Below are positions 36,185-46,028 of a stretch of DNA of 64,000 nt, piece after piece. Source of the DNA: CAWAVN01 sp963825075 (GTDB taxonomy: Bacteria > Planctomycetota > Planctomycetia > Planctomycetales > Planctomycetaceae); the NCBI GenBank assembly GCA_963825075.1, contig CAWGRX010000037.1, forward strand, positions 1 through 64,000, written 5' to 3'. The first letter of the stretch is position 1. Every line of letters begins with the position of its first letter. The notes beneath the pieces were generated by a model. It saw only the letters and a list, made by a program, of their open reading frames with translations, was not told where the DNA came from and searched no databases. Made by a program: the position numbers and the translations under genes.

Positions 36185-37579
36185 TTACGTTTCCGCGGGA
36201 GATGCGGGATCGGTGTCGGGGGCGCGTTCCTTTTCGGGAACCGGAGTCGGTTTGCCCGAGTCTTGGAACGTCGGCGTGGGTTGGGGATTGGGATTGGCCG
36301 CCGGATTCGGATTCGCAGCGGGATTGGGACTGGCTTGGAGGCCGCAATCGCCCGTGGAGCAATCGGTGCAAGTTGGAGCGCCACAAGGCGTGGGGCAGAC
36401 CGTCACCGGAACCATCTGGCAGACTTCATAAGCGACCTGCCGAGGCACGCACTTGGCGACCATCCGCGTGCACGTCACCGGGACTTGCTTCGCCACGCAG
36501 TGCGGAACCCGCTGGGTCACGGTGTAGGGCACGCGCTTCGTCACGCACACGGGCACCTTTCGGCAGCAGGTTTCTTCGACCCACCGGCAAGTTTGCACCG
36601 GGACCTTGCGGGTGCGGGTTTCGCAGACCATTCGGCATGTGCGGACCGGAACCTTCTGGCAATGCGTTTCCCGCACCCAGCGGCAAGTGCGGACCGGAAC
36701 CTTTTGCACGATTTGTTCGGCAACCATCCGGCAGGTGCGGTACGGGATTTTTTGAACGATGGTCTCCGGCACGTAGCGGCAGACTTGCACCGGGCATTGT
36801 TTGCGGACGACTTGCGGGCAATACGTCGTGCAGGGAATCTGCCGGCAGACGATGTTCGGTTGCCAAACCCGCCGGCAGGTCGTGATGCCAGGGCAGCGCA
36901 CCATGCAAATCCGGGGCCCAGTGCAAGGGTCCAAGGTCAAACGCGGCAGCACCGGGCCGGGGATGCAGACTTTTTGCGTCGTCCAGCAGCCGCGGTCTTC
37001 GGTCACGTTGCGATAAGTCGTCACGGGCCGCATCACGGTGTAGCAGCGTTCTTTCATCACGGTTTCGGTGACAGGCCGCATCACGGTCCGCCGGCATTCG
37101 CGTTCGCAGGTTTGCCACACCGGCCGCATCACGGTCCGCCGGCATTCGCGTTCGCAGGTCTCCCACACTGGTTTACAAGTGGTGTAGTTGCATTCCTTGT
37201 AGCACGTTTCCCAAACGGGTTTTTGGACCTGATACGTTTCTTCCCGGCAACTGGTTTCCATGACCGGCCGGCGGACGGTATATTGCTCGTCCCGGTACGC
37301 CGTTTCGACCACATTCCGGTAGCATGTTTGCTGGCGGTCTTCGTACACCGTTTCATACACGGTCCGGTTGACGGTGTATTGCTCCGGCTGGTAGCAAGTT
37401 TCATAAACCGTGCGGTAGCAAGTCTTTCGTTCGACCCGGCACGCCGTGTAGCACGCCGTCGGCTGACAGGCCGTCGTCGGGCAGCACTGGTAACTGGCCG
37501 CCCCGCAATAGCCCGCTTCCGCCGGTGCCGCAGACAGCACCAGCACGGCAAGAGCGGCTCCACCCAAGATGTTTCTCAT
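36185..37579 (-). CDS. Cysteine-rich YTV-type planctomycete cell-wall protein
   Basis: This secreted protein of about 464 residues begins with a signal peptide (MRNILGGAALAVLVLSAAPA). It consists almost entirely of short Cys/Arg/Val repeats: CYRTVYETCY, EQYTVNRTVYETVYED, EQYTVRRPVMETSC, KVPVRTCRMV. The tyrosine-threonine-valine repeats and high cysteine content match the YTV proteins reported from planctomycete cell walls. The end is a Pro/Asn tail. DNA at 37074-37121 is repeated at 37122-37169 (48-bp period, 16 residues). Disulfide-linked wall structure is inferred. ATG 37579 puts the signal peptide at the start. Confidence 0.85.
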   Translation of the reverse strand: MRNILGGAALAVLVLSAAPAEAGYCGAASYQCCPTTACQPTACYTACRVERKTCYRTVYETCYQPEQYTVNRTVYETVYEDRQQTCYRNVVETAYRDEQYTVRRPVMETSCREETYQVQKPVWETCYKECNYTTCKPVWETCERECRRTVMRPVWQTCERECRRTVMRPVTETVMKERCYTVMRPVTTYRNVTEDRGCWTTQKVCIPGPVLPRLTLDPCTGPRICMVRCPGITTCRRVWQPNIVCRQIPCTTYCPQVVRKQCPVQVCRYVPETIVQKIPYRTCRMVAEQIVQKVPVRTCRWVRETHCQKVPVRTCRMVCETRTRKVPVQTCRWVEETCCRKVPVCVTKRVPYTVTQRVPHCVAKQVPVTCTRMVAKCVPRQVAYEVCQMVPVTVCPTPCGAPTCTDCSTGDCGLQASPNPAANPNPAANPNPQPTPTFQDSGKPTPVPEKERAPDTDPASPAET

Positions 37580-38011
37580 CGTTGTCGTTCCTCCCAAGAT
37601 GTCAGTGTGATCGAGACCCTGCCCGGCCTGCATCTTGCAGTCAATTTCCAGTCAAAATCGTTTTTCCACACGAATTATCCGTAGAGTGCTCCAAGGTTGC
37701 AAAGAATTTCTTATCACAATTCCCTGCAAAACCGGATTTGGGTCTCTTTGGTCTAATCGCCACTATAGCGTAGGCTATGGAGGGGAGGGGTTTTGCAAAG
37801 GGTTTGCGGATTCGGCAAAATTGCCTGTTGAAATTTGGCCACATCCCGGAACAGCCCGAGGGATCCGCCGCATTCTGGAGAGTCGCGGTTGAAACCAGTT
37901 GTGGATATGCTGGGGTACAGATTGTATTGAAATAGGAACCGACTTGATTTGGTCCATCGGCCAAACGGGAAAGGGGCCGTAAAAACTCTTCGAGGAAAGG
38001 TGCTTGCTGTG

Positions 38012-39732
38012 ATGGGTTTTCGGTTGTCGGAACGGAAAAACCAGTTTCAGTTTTCGGGAATCCGCCGGAGTCTGTTGGTGCTCACGCTCTTGCTGCCGGG
38101 GCTGTTGGGTCTGGGAGCCGGTCAGGTTTCGGCGCAGGAAGCCGAAACGCCCGTGGAAAAAATGCCGCCGGTGCTGGTTGTGAACGCGGCGGGAGTCGAT
38201 CGGATGCTGGGCGATGTGAATTATATGTTCAAAACCATAGGCCGCGGCGATTTGATGGAAGTCATCAATGGCTTCTTGGGAAATGCCGGGAACCTCAAAG
38301 GCCTCGACCGCAAGAAGTCGATGGGGCTGATGCTGTTCTTCAAACCCGGTTTGACGCCTGGAGTCGATCCGGTGAGCTACGTCCCGGTGGATAACATCGC
38401 GGACCTGCTCAAGACCATCGAACTCGGCCCGGTCAAAACCAAAAGAGTGCCGGACGAGACCGACCTTTATGAAATCGAAGCCCCCCGACAGACGATCTAC
38501 GCCCAACTGCAAGGCGGCTATGCGTATGTCTCGAACAATCTCGGCGCGTTCGACCGCGAACTCCCCGATCCCGGCCCGTTGACTCAAGGGTTGACCACGC
38601 GGTACGACTTGGCGGTTTCGATCAATATGGACGGCATTCCGCAGGGCATGCGGACAATGTTTATGGATCTGCTCCGCGCCAAATGGCGGCCCAACTCCAG
38701 CAGCGCGACGATGAACCCGACGCGCACTACCGCGCCCGCAAAGCCGCCGGCATGAACAACCAGAAAACCATCGAAGCCATCGTCAAAGATGGGCAAAGCT
38801 TTACGCTGGGTTTGGATGCCTCGCAGGAGACCAAAAGCATCGTCGTCGAACTCGAAATGAAGGCCAGGCCGGACAGTAGCTTCGCGAAAGATCTCAAAAA
38901 ATTTCCCGGCAAGCCCACCGCGTTCGCCAACGTGTATTCCGAAAACGTCCCGCTGGCGGCGACCGGGTCCTGGAACCTCCAAAAGGACGACAAGAAAGTC
39001 TTCAGCGAACTGGTCAAAGCTTTGGACGCGGGGTTGACCGAAGCGATGACGAAACAAAACCTCGATCCCACGCCGGTCGCGGGCATCGTCAAGTCGCTCC
39101 AGTCCACGGTGAACTCCGGCGCGGTGGACTTCTTTTTGCAGTTCGTCGGCGAGCCGCCCGGAAAGTTCGTGCTCTTAGGCGGGCTGAAAATCGATCTGGC
39201 GGGCGATTTCGCGGCGGGGCTTTTGGGCGTTTTGCAGCAACTCTCCAAGCTGCCTCAAATCGCGGAGCTTGAAATCAACGCCGACTCCCATAACGGCATG
39301 TCCCTGCATCGGCTGCTGGCCAAAGGCGATGGAGGCCAGGGCGAACAACGGCTCTACGGCGGAATGCCCGCGCTTTACATCGGCGCGGGACGCGGCGCGG
39401 TGTGGTTTGCTCTGGGACGCGAAGGAGCCGCCGAGAAGCTCAAAGCCGCAATCGCCCAGGTGGAGACCGTTCCCGCGCAGCCGATCCCGCCGGACAAAAT
39501 CGCCCCGTTCCAGATGGTGATGAATCTTTCAAGCTGGGTGGGATTGAACCCCGACGGCAAAGGCCCGGTTCGTGCAGCCGCCCGCGACGCCTTCAAGCCG
39601 GACAACGACCTGCTGCGGATCACCAGCCGGCCCATCGAAAACGGCTTCCGCCTGAAATTCCAACTCGACGAGGGCTTCATCAAATACCTGGGCATCCGCG
39701 CCTCGGAACGATTAGACCGGAGCCAGCTCTGA
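38012..39732 (+). CDS. Secreted planctomycete protein of unknown function (one frame break)
   Basis: This is about 573 residues after adding one base near 38683, where AAA stands for AAAA (DLLRAK-MAAQLQQRDDEP). A signal peptide (LLVLTLLLPGLLGLGAGQVSAQ) starts a periplasmic protein without membrane segments. Conserved-looking blocks are VLVVNAAGVDRMLGDVNYMF, MGLMLFFKPGLTP, YVPVDNIADLLKTI and FALGREGAAEKLKAAI. I recall homologues only from planctomycetes, and no function is known. The 3' end overlaps the end of the convergent cfa gene by 21 bp. Confidence 0.75.
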
Positions 39733-41036
39733 GTGGAAGTGGGGTTTGGGGATCATTAAGTTCGACGTCGCCAGGTCGTGGCGGGAGGCGGGTTTGGCGA
39801 AGACCATTTGCACGGTGCCGATGTAGCGTTCCTCGAACGCCGCCTCGCAGTAGCACAGGTAATACTCCCACATGCGGATGAACGATTCGGGATAGCCCTG
39901 CTCGCGCACGGCGTCGAGCTTTTCAAAAAACCGGTCCCGCCAGCAGCGGAGCGTCTGGGCGTAATGCGGGGCGATGTCCTCCAGATGCAAGACGCGCAGG
40001 TCGGTCATGCGGGCGATCGACTCCATGATCCGCCCCACCGAAGGCAAACAGCCGCCGGGGAAAATGTACCGCTGAATGAAATCCACGCTCCGCAAATAGC
40101 CGGCAAACCGCTGATCGTTCATCACAATCGCCTGGAGACCCATCAAACCCTCCGGCTTTAACAGCGAACTGCACTTGTTGAAGTAGGCATCGAAGAACTG
40201 ATGGCCCACGGCTTCGATCATTTCGATCGAAATCAGCTTGTCATACTGGCCTTTGAGGTCGCGGTAGTCTTCCAAGAGCAGGGTGATTTGATTTTCCAAG
40301 CCCGCTTCTTTGACGCGCTCTTTGGCGAATTGGTGCTGCTCTTGGGAAATGGTGGTCGTGGTCACCCGGCAGCCGTATGTTCGGGCGGCGTGAATCGCGA
40401 GCGCCCCCAGCCGGTGCCGATCTCCAATAGATGATCGCTTGGCTTCAGATGCAGCTTGCGGCAGATGCGGTCGATCTTTTCCCGCGAGGCGTCTGTGAGG
40501 CTGGATTCCTGCGTGGAAAAAATCCCAGAGGAATAGGTCATCGTCTCATCGAGAAACAGCGAAAAGAAATCGTTGCCCAGGTCGTAGTGGGCGTGGATGT
40601 TTTTTCGGCTACCGGCTTTGGTGTTTTGCCGCATGCGATGCACGAACCAATCCACCACGTTTGCCAGCCGCGAGTTTTTCCCCGTGCTCGGGCTTTGATC
40701 CTGCATGTTGCGGATGATGATCTGGAATAACCGCGTGAGATCATCGCAATGCCAATGGCCTTCCATATAGGATTCCGCCACGCCCAACGTGCCCCGGCGG
40801 ACGGTTCGGCGGTAAAACGCGGGGTCGTGGATCTTCACCTGGATTTCCCAATCCGCGTCCGCACCCCCCAGCACGTGGGTGGCGAGGGCATCGGTCAGTA
40901 TCAGCCGGCCGAACTCTAAATCTCGAAACTGCTTGAGCACGAGCTTTCGCGCCCAGTGGTCTTTCCAATTCCACTCGGAAACAGTTCGCAGGGAAGGCCG
41001 AGCCTGGCCGTCGGTGGATGGGGCGGTGGTATTCAT
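39712..41036 (-). CDS. Cyclopropane-fatty-acyl-phospholipid synthase family (one frame break)
   Basis: This is about 441 residues after restoring one G near 40400, where five G's stand for six (EIGTGWG-ALAIHAARTYG). The N-terminal lipid-binding domain precedes the signature RKNIHAHYDLGNDFFSLFLD with YSSGIF. SAM motif I is LLEIGTGWG, and QYDKLISIEMIEAVGHQFFD contains the usual bicarbonate/active-site glutamate region. The enzyme methylates unsaturated acyl chains of membrane lipids. It overlaps the DUF1365 stop by ATGA and is the last gene of a three-gene operon; in similar clusters the product may be a furan or branched fatty acid instead of cyclopropane. Confidence 0.92.
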
Positions 41037-41809
41037 GATGGTCGGGTTTGGGGGTTCTCGCGATGTTTGGGGTGAGGAAAAAACGGCACTTTCTTAAGCC
41101 AGAGCTTGAGGGCTTGCCAATAGATGGCCGCCGTGACTTTGCCGGTCATCCAGGGATGCGTTAAGAGCACGCGGGTTAACTCAAATCCCGTGGTGGGTCG
41201 GCGCCATAATAAAAAGGTGACATCAAACCATTTGGTGTTTTCGCGGAGGTTGTCGATGTGCACCGTCAATCGTTCGCCGGGTTTGCCGATGCGCCAGCGG
41301 TAGGTGTAGTCCATGTCCAAAAACGGCGAGACGTGGAACGCCTTGGGATGCTCGAAGCGCAGAAGATTCCCGCTGCCTGTGTCGGCGGCATGATCGAGCA
41401 CATAGCAATGCTCTTCGCCCCAAGGCGTGTTGTGGACCTCGGCGACGATGGTTTGCACTCGAGAACCCTCCGCGTTGAAGCAGTAATAGAAGCTCACCGG
41501 GTTCATCACATAGCCGAAGTAGCGGAGATGCGTCAGTAGCCGAACAGGACCAGTCGGCCGGCGGCCGGTTTCGGTTTCGACCAAATCGCGCACCGCGGCA
41601 TCCAATGGAACTTGAGGGTCGCCCAGATGATCCTCTCGGCGAAACCGGGCGACAGCAAAACGATTGACGGACCAGAACCAGCGGCCGCGAAACACTTCGT
41701 CCAATTCCGCCAAATCGAGATAGAGCCAAAAACCGGAATAGGCAAACGCATGCGGCACCGGCAGAAACCGGCGATGCCTGACCCATCCGATATACAAACA
41801 ACTTTGCAT
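41033..41809 (-). CDS. DUF1365 protein
   Basis: This 258-residue protein shows the family blocks SCLYIGWVRHRRFLPVPHAF, RLLTHLRYFGYVMNPVSFYY, VAEVHNTPWGEEHCYVL and the late AFHVSPFLDMDYTY. DUF1365 proteins nearly always sit between a flavin amine-oxidase-like gene and a Cfa-like gene, as here, so a role in acyl-chain modification is inferred. No catalytic residues are established. The stop overlaps the cfa start (ATGA), so translation is probably coupled. Confidence 0.92.
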   Translation of the reverse strand: MQSCLYIGWVRHRRFLPVPHAFAYSGFWLYLDLAELDEVFRGRWFWSVNRFAVARFRREDHLGDPQVPLDAAVRDLVETETGRRPTGPVRLLTHLRYFGYVMNPVSFYYCFNAEGSRVQTIVAEVHNTPWGEEHCYVLDHAADTGSGNLLRFEHPKAFHVSPFLDMDYTYRWRIGKPGERLTVHIDNLRENTKWFDVTFLLWRRPTTGFELTRVLLTHPWMTGKVTAAIYWQALKLWLKKVPFFPHPKHRENPQTRPS

Positions 41810-41843
41810 TGTGGCCCGCGGCCTTTGTGCTGATGTCTCAAAC

Positions 41844-41911
41844 CGTAGGGTCCGCTGTGCGGACCGCCCGTTGCGTTTTAAACTTCTACGGTCCGCACGG
41901 CGGACTCTACG
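41844..41911. repeat. Inverted repeat reaching into the flavoprotein gene end
   Basis: Two 23-bp arms, 41844-41866 and 41889-41911, match as an inverted repeat in 21 of 23 positions around a 22-bp loop. Key words are TCCGCTGTGCGGACC and CGGTCCGCACGGCGGA. The right arm encodes the last residues of the flavoprotein (ESAVRTVE), and the stop is in the loop. I recall similar elements from planctomycete genomes. Confidence 0.85.
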
Positions 41912-43173
41912 TTTCCTTCAATCACTTTGTCTAAGGTCTGTCCGAAGGCTCGGCAGACGGCCAGCGCGCTGTTGACGCCGTCTTCGTGGAAGCCGTTGCC
42001 CCAATAGGCTCCGCAAAACGAAGTGCGGTTTTGGCGAATCAATTCGCCGTGCCGAGCCTGCGCCGCCGCCCGCTTCGTGGTGTAGATCGGATGGTGATAG
42101 GTCATCGTTTGAATGATCCGCTTGGGGTCGATCGTCTCGGCTTCGTTCAAAGTCACATTGAACACGTGCCGGGATTTCAGGGACTGGAGGATATTCATGT
42201 TGTAGGTCACGGTCGCGGCGGCGGTTTCATCCTGGGGCAGATGATAGTTCCAACTCGCCCAGCACTTTTTTATTCTCGGCAAGACCGAAGGATCGGTATG
42301 CAGGACCGCCGTGTTTTCTTCATAGGGGAACTCGCTTAATACTTGCTGTTCCGTGGCCGACGCATCCTGCAAGATCCGCAACGCCTGGTCGCTATGGCAG
42401 GCGAAGATGACTTCGTCGAACCGTTCGGGCGCACCATCGCGAAGATGCAGTTCCACGGAATCGGGATACCGCGTCGCGGACAAAACCGGGCAATTTAAGC
42501 GGATCTGCTCCGCAAACGGCGCGGTGAGTTTTTCGACATACCGACACGAGCCGCCTTGGATGACGTACCACTGGGGACGGTTTCGCAGACTGAGCAAGCC
42601 GTGGTGATGATAGAACTCGACGATAAACCGTATCGGGAACCGCCGAAACACGCCCGGCGGACAAGACCAAATCGCAGCACCCATCGGCACCAGATATTGG
42701 CGGACGAACTCCGGCGAATAGCGGTGCCGTTCGACATAATCGCCTACGGTCACCTCTTCGTCGGCCGACTCTAATAATGCGGGCGCTTCGCGATTGAAGC
42801 GGGTGATGTCTTTGAGCATCCGGTAAAAGCGGGGGCGGAACAGATTCCGCCGTTGGGCGAACAGCCGGTTTAAAGATGTGCCGTTGTATTCCACACCCGT
42901 GCGGTCGCAACGGACGCTGAAACTCATCGACGTCGGCTGAATGGGAATCCGCAGATGATCGAGCAGCTTGAGAAAATTGGGATAGGTGCGGTCGTTGCAA
43001 ACGATGAAGCCCGTGTCGATGGCGTGCCGTTCGCCCTGCCAATGAACGTCATGCGTATGGGTGTGGCCGCCGAGGTAGTCGCCCGCCTCGAGGAGGGTCA
43101 CGTCGTGCTCGCGATGCAGCAGATAAGCCGCAACGAGGCCGGAGATTCCAGAACCGACAATCGCAATCCGCAT
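41878..43173 (-). CDS. FAD-dependent amine-oxidase-like oxidoreductase of the Cfa cluster
   Basis: This 431-residue protein has the FAD-binding start IAIVGSGISGLVAAYLLHRE and the second glycine motif YLGGHTHTHDV. Other conserved segments are DTGFIVCNDRTYPNFLKLLD, VPMGAAIWSCPPGVFRRFPI and CGAYWGNGFHEDGVNSALAV. Members next to DUF1365 and Cfa genes are thought to oxidise or desaturate modified fatty acids (for example in furan fatty acid formation). It is the first gene of the operon. The last eight residues come from a dispersed inverted repeat, so the native C-terminus may have been replaced. Confidence 0.92.
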   Translation of the reverse strand: MRIAIVGSGISGLVAAYLLHREHDVTLLEAGDYLGGHTHTHDVHWQGERHAIDTGFIVCNDRTYPNFLKLLDHLRIPIQPTSMSFSVRCDRTGVEYNGTSLNRLFAQRRNLFRPRFYRMLKDITRFNREAPALLESADEEVTVGDYVERHRYSPEFVRQYLVPMGAAIWSCPPGVFRRFPIRFIVEFYHHHGLLSLRNRPQWYVIQGGSCRYVEKLTAPFAEQIRLNCPVLSATRYPDSVELHLRDGAPERFDEVIFACHSDQALRILQDASATEQQVLSEFPYEENTAVLHTDPSVLPRIKKCWASWNYHLPQDETAAATVTYNMNILQSLKSRHVFNVTLNEAETIDPKRIIQTMTYHHPIYTTKRAAAQARHGELIRQNRTSFCGAYWGNGFHEDGVNSALAVCRAFGQTLDKVIEGNVESAVRTVEV

Positions 43174-43650
43174 AGATTCGTTCCGCGTCGCTTCCTAGCC
43201 CCCCATCTTGGGCGGCGCGATTGTGTCCAGATTTGAAGAGAGGACATCCCGATACCGGCGTTAAACCCACAAATACAGTTTAGGTCCGCTCAAGAAAAAC
43301 CTTTTCGATTTATCAGCCGGAACGCGCTAGCGTCCGGTTGTCCTGAGAACCGGGAATAGCGGTCTTCGGCTGACAAAATGCGAAAATAATTCATCCAGCG
43401 AACGTTGGTCGAAATCCCAAAACGCCTGTTAGGGGAAAAACCCACATCAAGTTTGGAGCAGGTTAGCATTAAGTGCCTGCAACAACAAGCATTCCTTAAG
43501 CATTCGTTAATACTTGATGTTTTTATCTACAATTTGGGCTTGACGAAATCCGAACTTTCGGGAACATTTCGCCCGATTGGACGCAAGTTTCGGCGTCGGT
43601 TTGCCGACGCCGCCGTGCCGGGCGGGTTCCGGTGGCCAAGGATGGTTCCC
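43174..43650. other. Divergent intergenic region with palindromes
   Basis: About 475 bp separate the flavoprotein and HTTM-partner genes and must contain both promoters. The palindrome CCGGAACGC...GCGTCCGG (43317-43337) is nested in TCAGCCG (43313-43319) and CGGCTGA (43367-43373). No gene is convincing here; an open frame from 43405 only extends the next gene upstream with poor composition. Confidence 0.5.
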
Positions 43651-44325
43651 ATGAAACGCTGGCTTACGCATCTCACAATTGCGGCCTACCTCACGACTTT
43701 GGGGTGGGGCCTGGTGTCGCATACGCTTCAGTTCGGCACGGGCGCGCATCCTTCGATGTACTTCATCGTCTGGGACATGTTCTGCGGGTGGGCGGCGTAT
43801 TCCACCCGTAATCAGGTCATCGTGGAAGGCGAGAGCGGCAAGTTCTACGAAGTCCTTCCGCCGCCTTGGGGGGCCATAAAACCCTATGGCGCTTTGGACC
43901 GCCGGCATTACGATCCCTTTCAGACGTTTTGCATGCCGATGGCCCTGAACGTCCTCAAGCACACGGACCACGAACCCATCGCCCGGATTTTCGTGCTTGA
44001 AGAAGCCTGGGCCAAAAAATACAACTTGCCCGATCCGCTGTGGGAGGCCCGCTACGAGGAACCCAAGCTGCCGCACCGGTATCGGCACGTCCGGCACGTC
44101 TTCACCAGCGACGGGGTCGTGCTGCAATCCAACGCCAACTGGCTGGTTCACCAAATCAGCCTGACGATGACGAACAACCCCCGCTTGCAAGCGGAGTTCC
44201 GCAGGAGCCGGCCCTTTGTGACGTTGGGTTACTCCGAGATGGAGCAGAACCAACTTTTCCGGCAGTCGGCCCCGTGGAATATCAACTCATCCCCGGAACT
44301 CGTCGGCTCCCCGCTCGGCCACTGA
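43651..44325 (+). CDS. Membrane-anchored protein paired with HTTM gene
   Basis: This 224-residue protein has one N-terminal hydrophobic segment (THLTIAAYLTTLGWGLVSH) and a possible second one (MYFIVWDMFCGWAAY). The soluble remainder holds RRHYDPFQTFCMPMALNVLK and QEFRRSRPFVTLG-like sequence at the end. I do not know the function. It precedes the HTTM gene by 76 bp on the same strand and, as I recall, this pairing recurs in planctomycetes. ATG 43651 is chosen; ATG 43642, three codons upstream, is equally possible. Confidence 0.65.
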   Translation: MKRWLTHLTIAAYLTTLGWGLVSHTLQFGTGAHPSMYFIVWDMFCGWAAYSTRNQVIVEGESGKFYEVLPPPWGAIKPYGALDRRHYDPFQTFCMPMALNVLKHTDHEPIARIFVLEEAWAKKYNLPDPLWEARYEEPKLPHRYRHVRHVFTSDGVVLQSNANWLVHQISLTMTNNPRLQAEFRRSRPFVTLGYSEMEQNQLFRQSAPWNINSSPELVGSPLGH

Positions 44326-44401
44326 GCCCCAGGCGGGAAATGACCAAGCCCTAATGACCAATGAAACCAGCGGCAACTGATTACCAAACAAGGATGAACC
44401 C

Positions 44402-45943
44402 GTGAGCACACAAATATCTCAGCGGCAGGATGCCCGGCTTTCCGAGCGGATTCGCGAGTTTTTCTACCGGGAGGAAGTCCCGTTTTCGCTCGCGATCGTT
44501 CGCTTCCTGATGCCTTTGGTGCTCTTAAGCGTCATGCTGCCCCGCTGGTTCGACGCACGGGAGTTATATTCCGCCGACGGAGCGCCGTCGCCTTTGGGGC
44601 TGGTATATGGCTGGCCCAATCTGCTGCCGGTGTTTTCCGGCGAAGTCGTCGTCGTGTTGCATAGCGTATTGATTTTGGCCCTCGTGGCCAGTTCCATTGG
44701 TTGGTGCACCCGGCTGTCCTTGGGCGTGAGCACAGTGCTTTACATTTACCTCAACATGTTGGATTCGGTGAGCACGATCACCAAGTATTCCGTGATCGCC
44801 TCGCACGTCATGCTCTTGCTTACGCTGTCTCATTGCGGGGCGGTGTGGTCCGTGGATAGCTGGATCAGGGGATTTTCCCGGCGAAAAACGCTCTGGCCCG
44901 GCGAACCGGCGACCGCCTGGCCCAAGTTTCCCGTGTGGCCCCAACGGCTGATACAACTGATGATTGGCATCGTGTATCTCGGGGCCGCCATCACCAAAAT
45001 GCACACGCCGGAATTCTTCAGCGGCGATCAGATGACGTTCTGGATGCTCTCGCACATCAATTTCTCCAATCCGGGCGGCGAACTGCTCTCGCAATACCCC
45101 GCGCTCGTCGTCGCCTCGGCCTATGTGACCATCGTGTGGGAAGTTCTATTCTTGTTTTTGGCCTGGAAAGGCCTGGGCCGGCGGGTGATGATTGCGTTCG
45201 GCGTGGCATTTCATGTGATGACGTTAATCACCCTGGGCCTTTACACCTTCCCGATGGTGTGCGGTACGATTTATTTCTCCTTCCTCACCGAAGAGGATTT
45301 CCGGTCCTTTGCCGCGAGGTTCCGCCGATTGCGAAGACGGTGGAAGCTTCCCCAATGGAAACCCGCTGCGACAACTCCCCTCGTTAACCCGGCGCAGTTT
45401 ACCCGGCGGTCGTGGGCCATCTATGCGGCTGCGATGTTTGTGACCGCCGCCCTGGGGCTGGGTGCCGAGTATCTGATGGACCCCTACGGAATCCGCCGGC
45501 CCGAAGGCCGATACACTCTCAAGGAGATTTCACCCGAAGCCGCCGGCCGCTGGTTCGGGCGGACGGAGCCGATCCGCGAGGAAGATAAAATCTTCTCCTT
45601 CGACATCGGCTCGCTTCGCATGGGCGATTCGCTGGCCAATCGCCGGCGGGTTTTTCATCAGGGGGAATTGCTCATCGCGCAGGTGAGTATGAATCCGCCC
45701 CACGAGGACATGTACATCGAATGCAACCTGCACGATGCAGAAGGCCGGCTGATGGAGCGGCTCGGTTCGCCGATCGCCCGGGAACGGTTTCGCGGCTACT
45801 TCAACTACACGCTCACCTCTTCGTTGCCGCCGGGCGAATATCAATTGGTGCTCAACTCGAAAGGCAAAGAACTCTGCCGCCGCACCTTCCGACTGCTAAG
45901 TCCGGACGCAAAACCCGATTCCCGCGCCGCCTCGGCGAATTAA
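44402..45943 (+). CDS. HTTM-domain membrane protein
   Basis: This 513-residue protein has several membrane segments in the first 300 residues, as in the horizontally transferred transmembrane (HTTM) domain related to vitamin K-dependent gamma-carboxylase. Visible blocks are FSLAIVRFLMPLVLLSVMLP, YLNMLDSVSTITKYSVIASH, RLIQLMIGIVYLGAAITKMH and AFHVMTLITLGLYTFPMVCG. The C-terminal 150 residues are soluble and beta-rich (GELLIAQVSMNPPHEDMYIE), probably periplasmic. The start is GTG 44402. The role in bacteria is unknown. Confidence 0.85.
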   Translation: MSTQISQRQDARLSERIREFFYREEVPFSLAIVRFLMPLVLLSVMLPRWFDARELYSADGAPSPLGLVYGWPNLLPVFSGEVVVVLHSVLILALVASSIGWCTRLSLGVSTVLYIYLNMLDSVSTITKYSVIASHVMLLLTLSHCGAVWSVDSWIRGFSRRKTLWPGEPATAWPKFPVWPQRLIQLMIGIVYLGAAITKMHTPEFFSGDQMTFWMLSHINFSNPGGELLSQYPALVVASAYVTIVWEVLFLFLAWKGLGRRVMIAFGVAFHVMTLITLGLYTFPMVCGTIYFSFLTEEDFRSFAARFRRLRRRWKLPQWKPAATTPLVNPAQFTRRSWAIYAAAMFVTAALGLGAEYLMDPYGIRRPEGRYTLKEISPEAAGRWFGRTEPIREEDKIFSFDIGSLRMGDSLANRRRVFHQGELLIAQVSMNPPHEDMYIECNLHDAEGRLMERLGSPIARERFRGYFNYTLTSSLPPGEYQLVLNSKGKELCRRTFRLLSPDAKPDSRAASAN

Positions 45944-46028
45944 CCGGGAATTGGAAAATCGCCGTTCGCCTCGCGAACGCAGCGCAGCGATGACCGAATG
46001 TCGAACGAAGGTCGGGAGTTGAAAAGGC

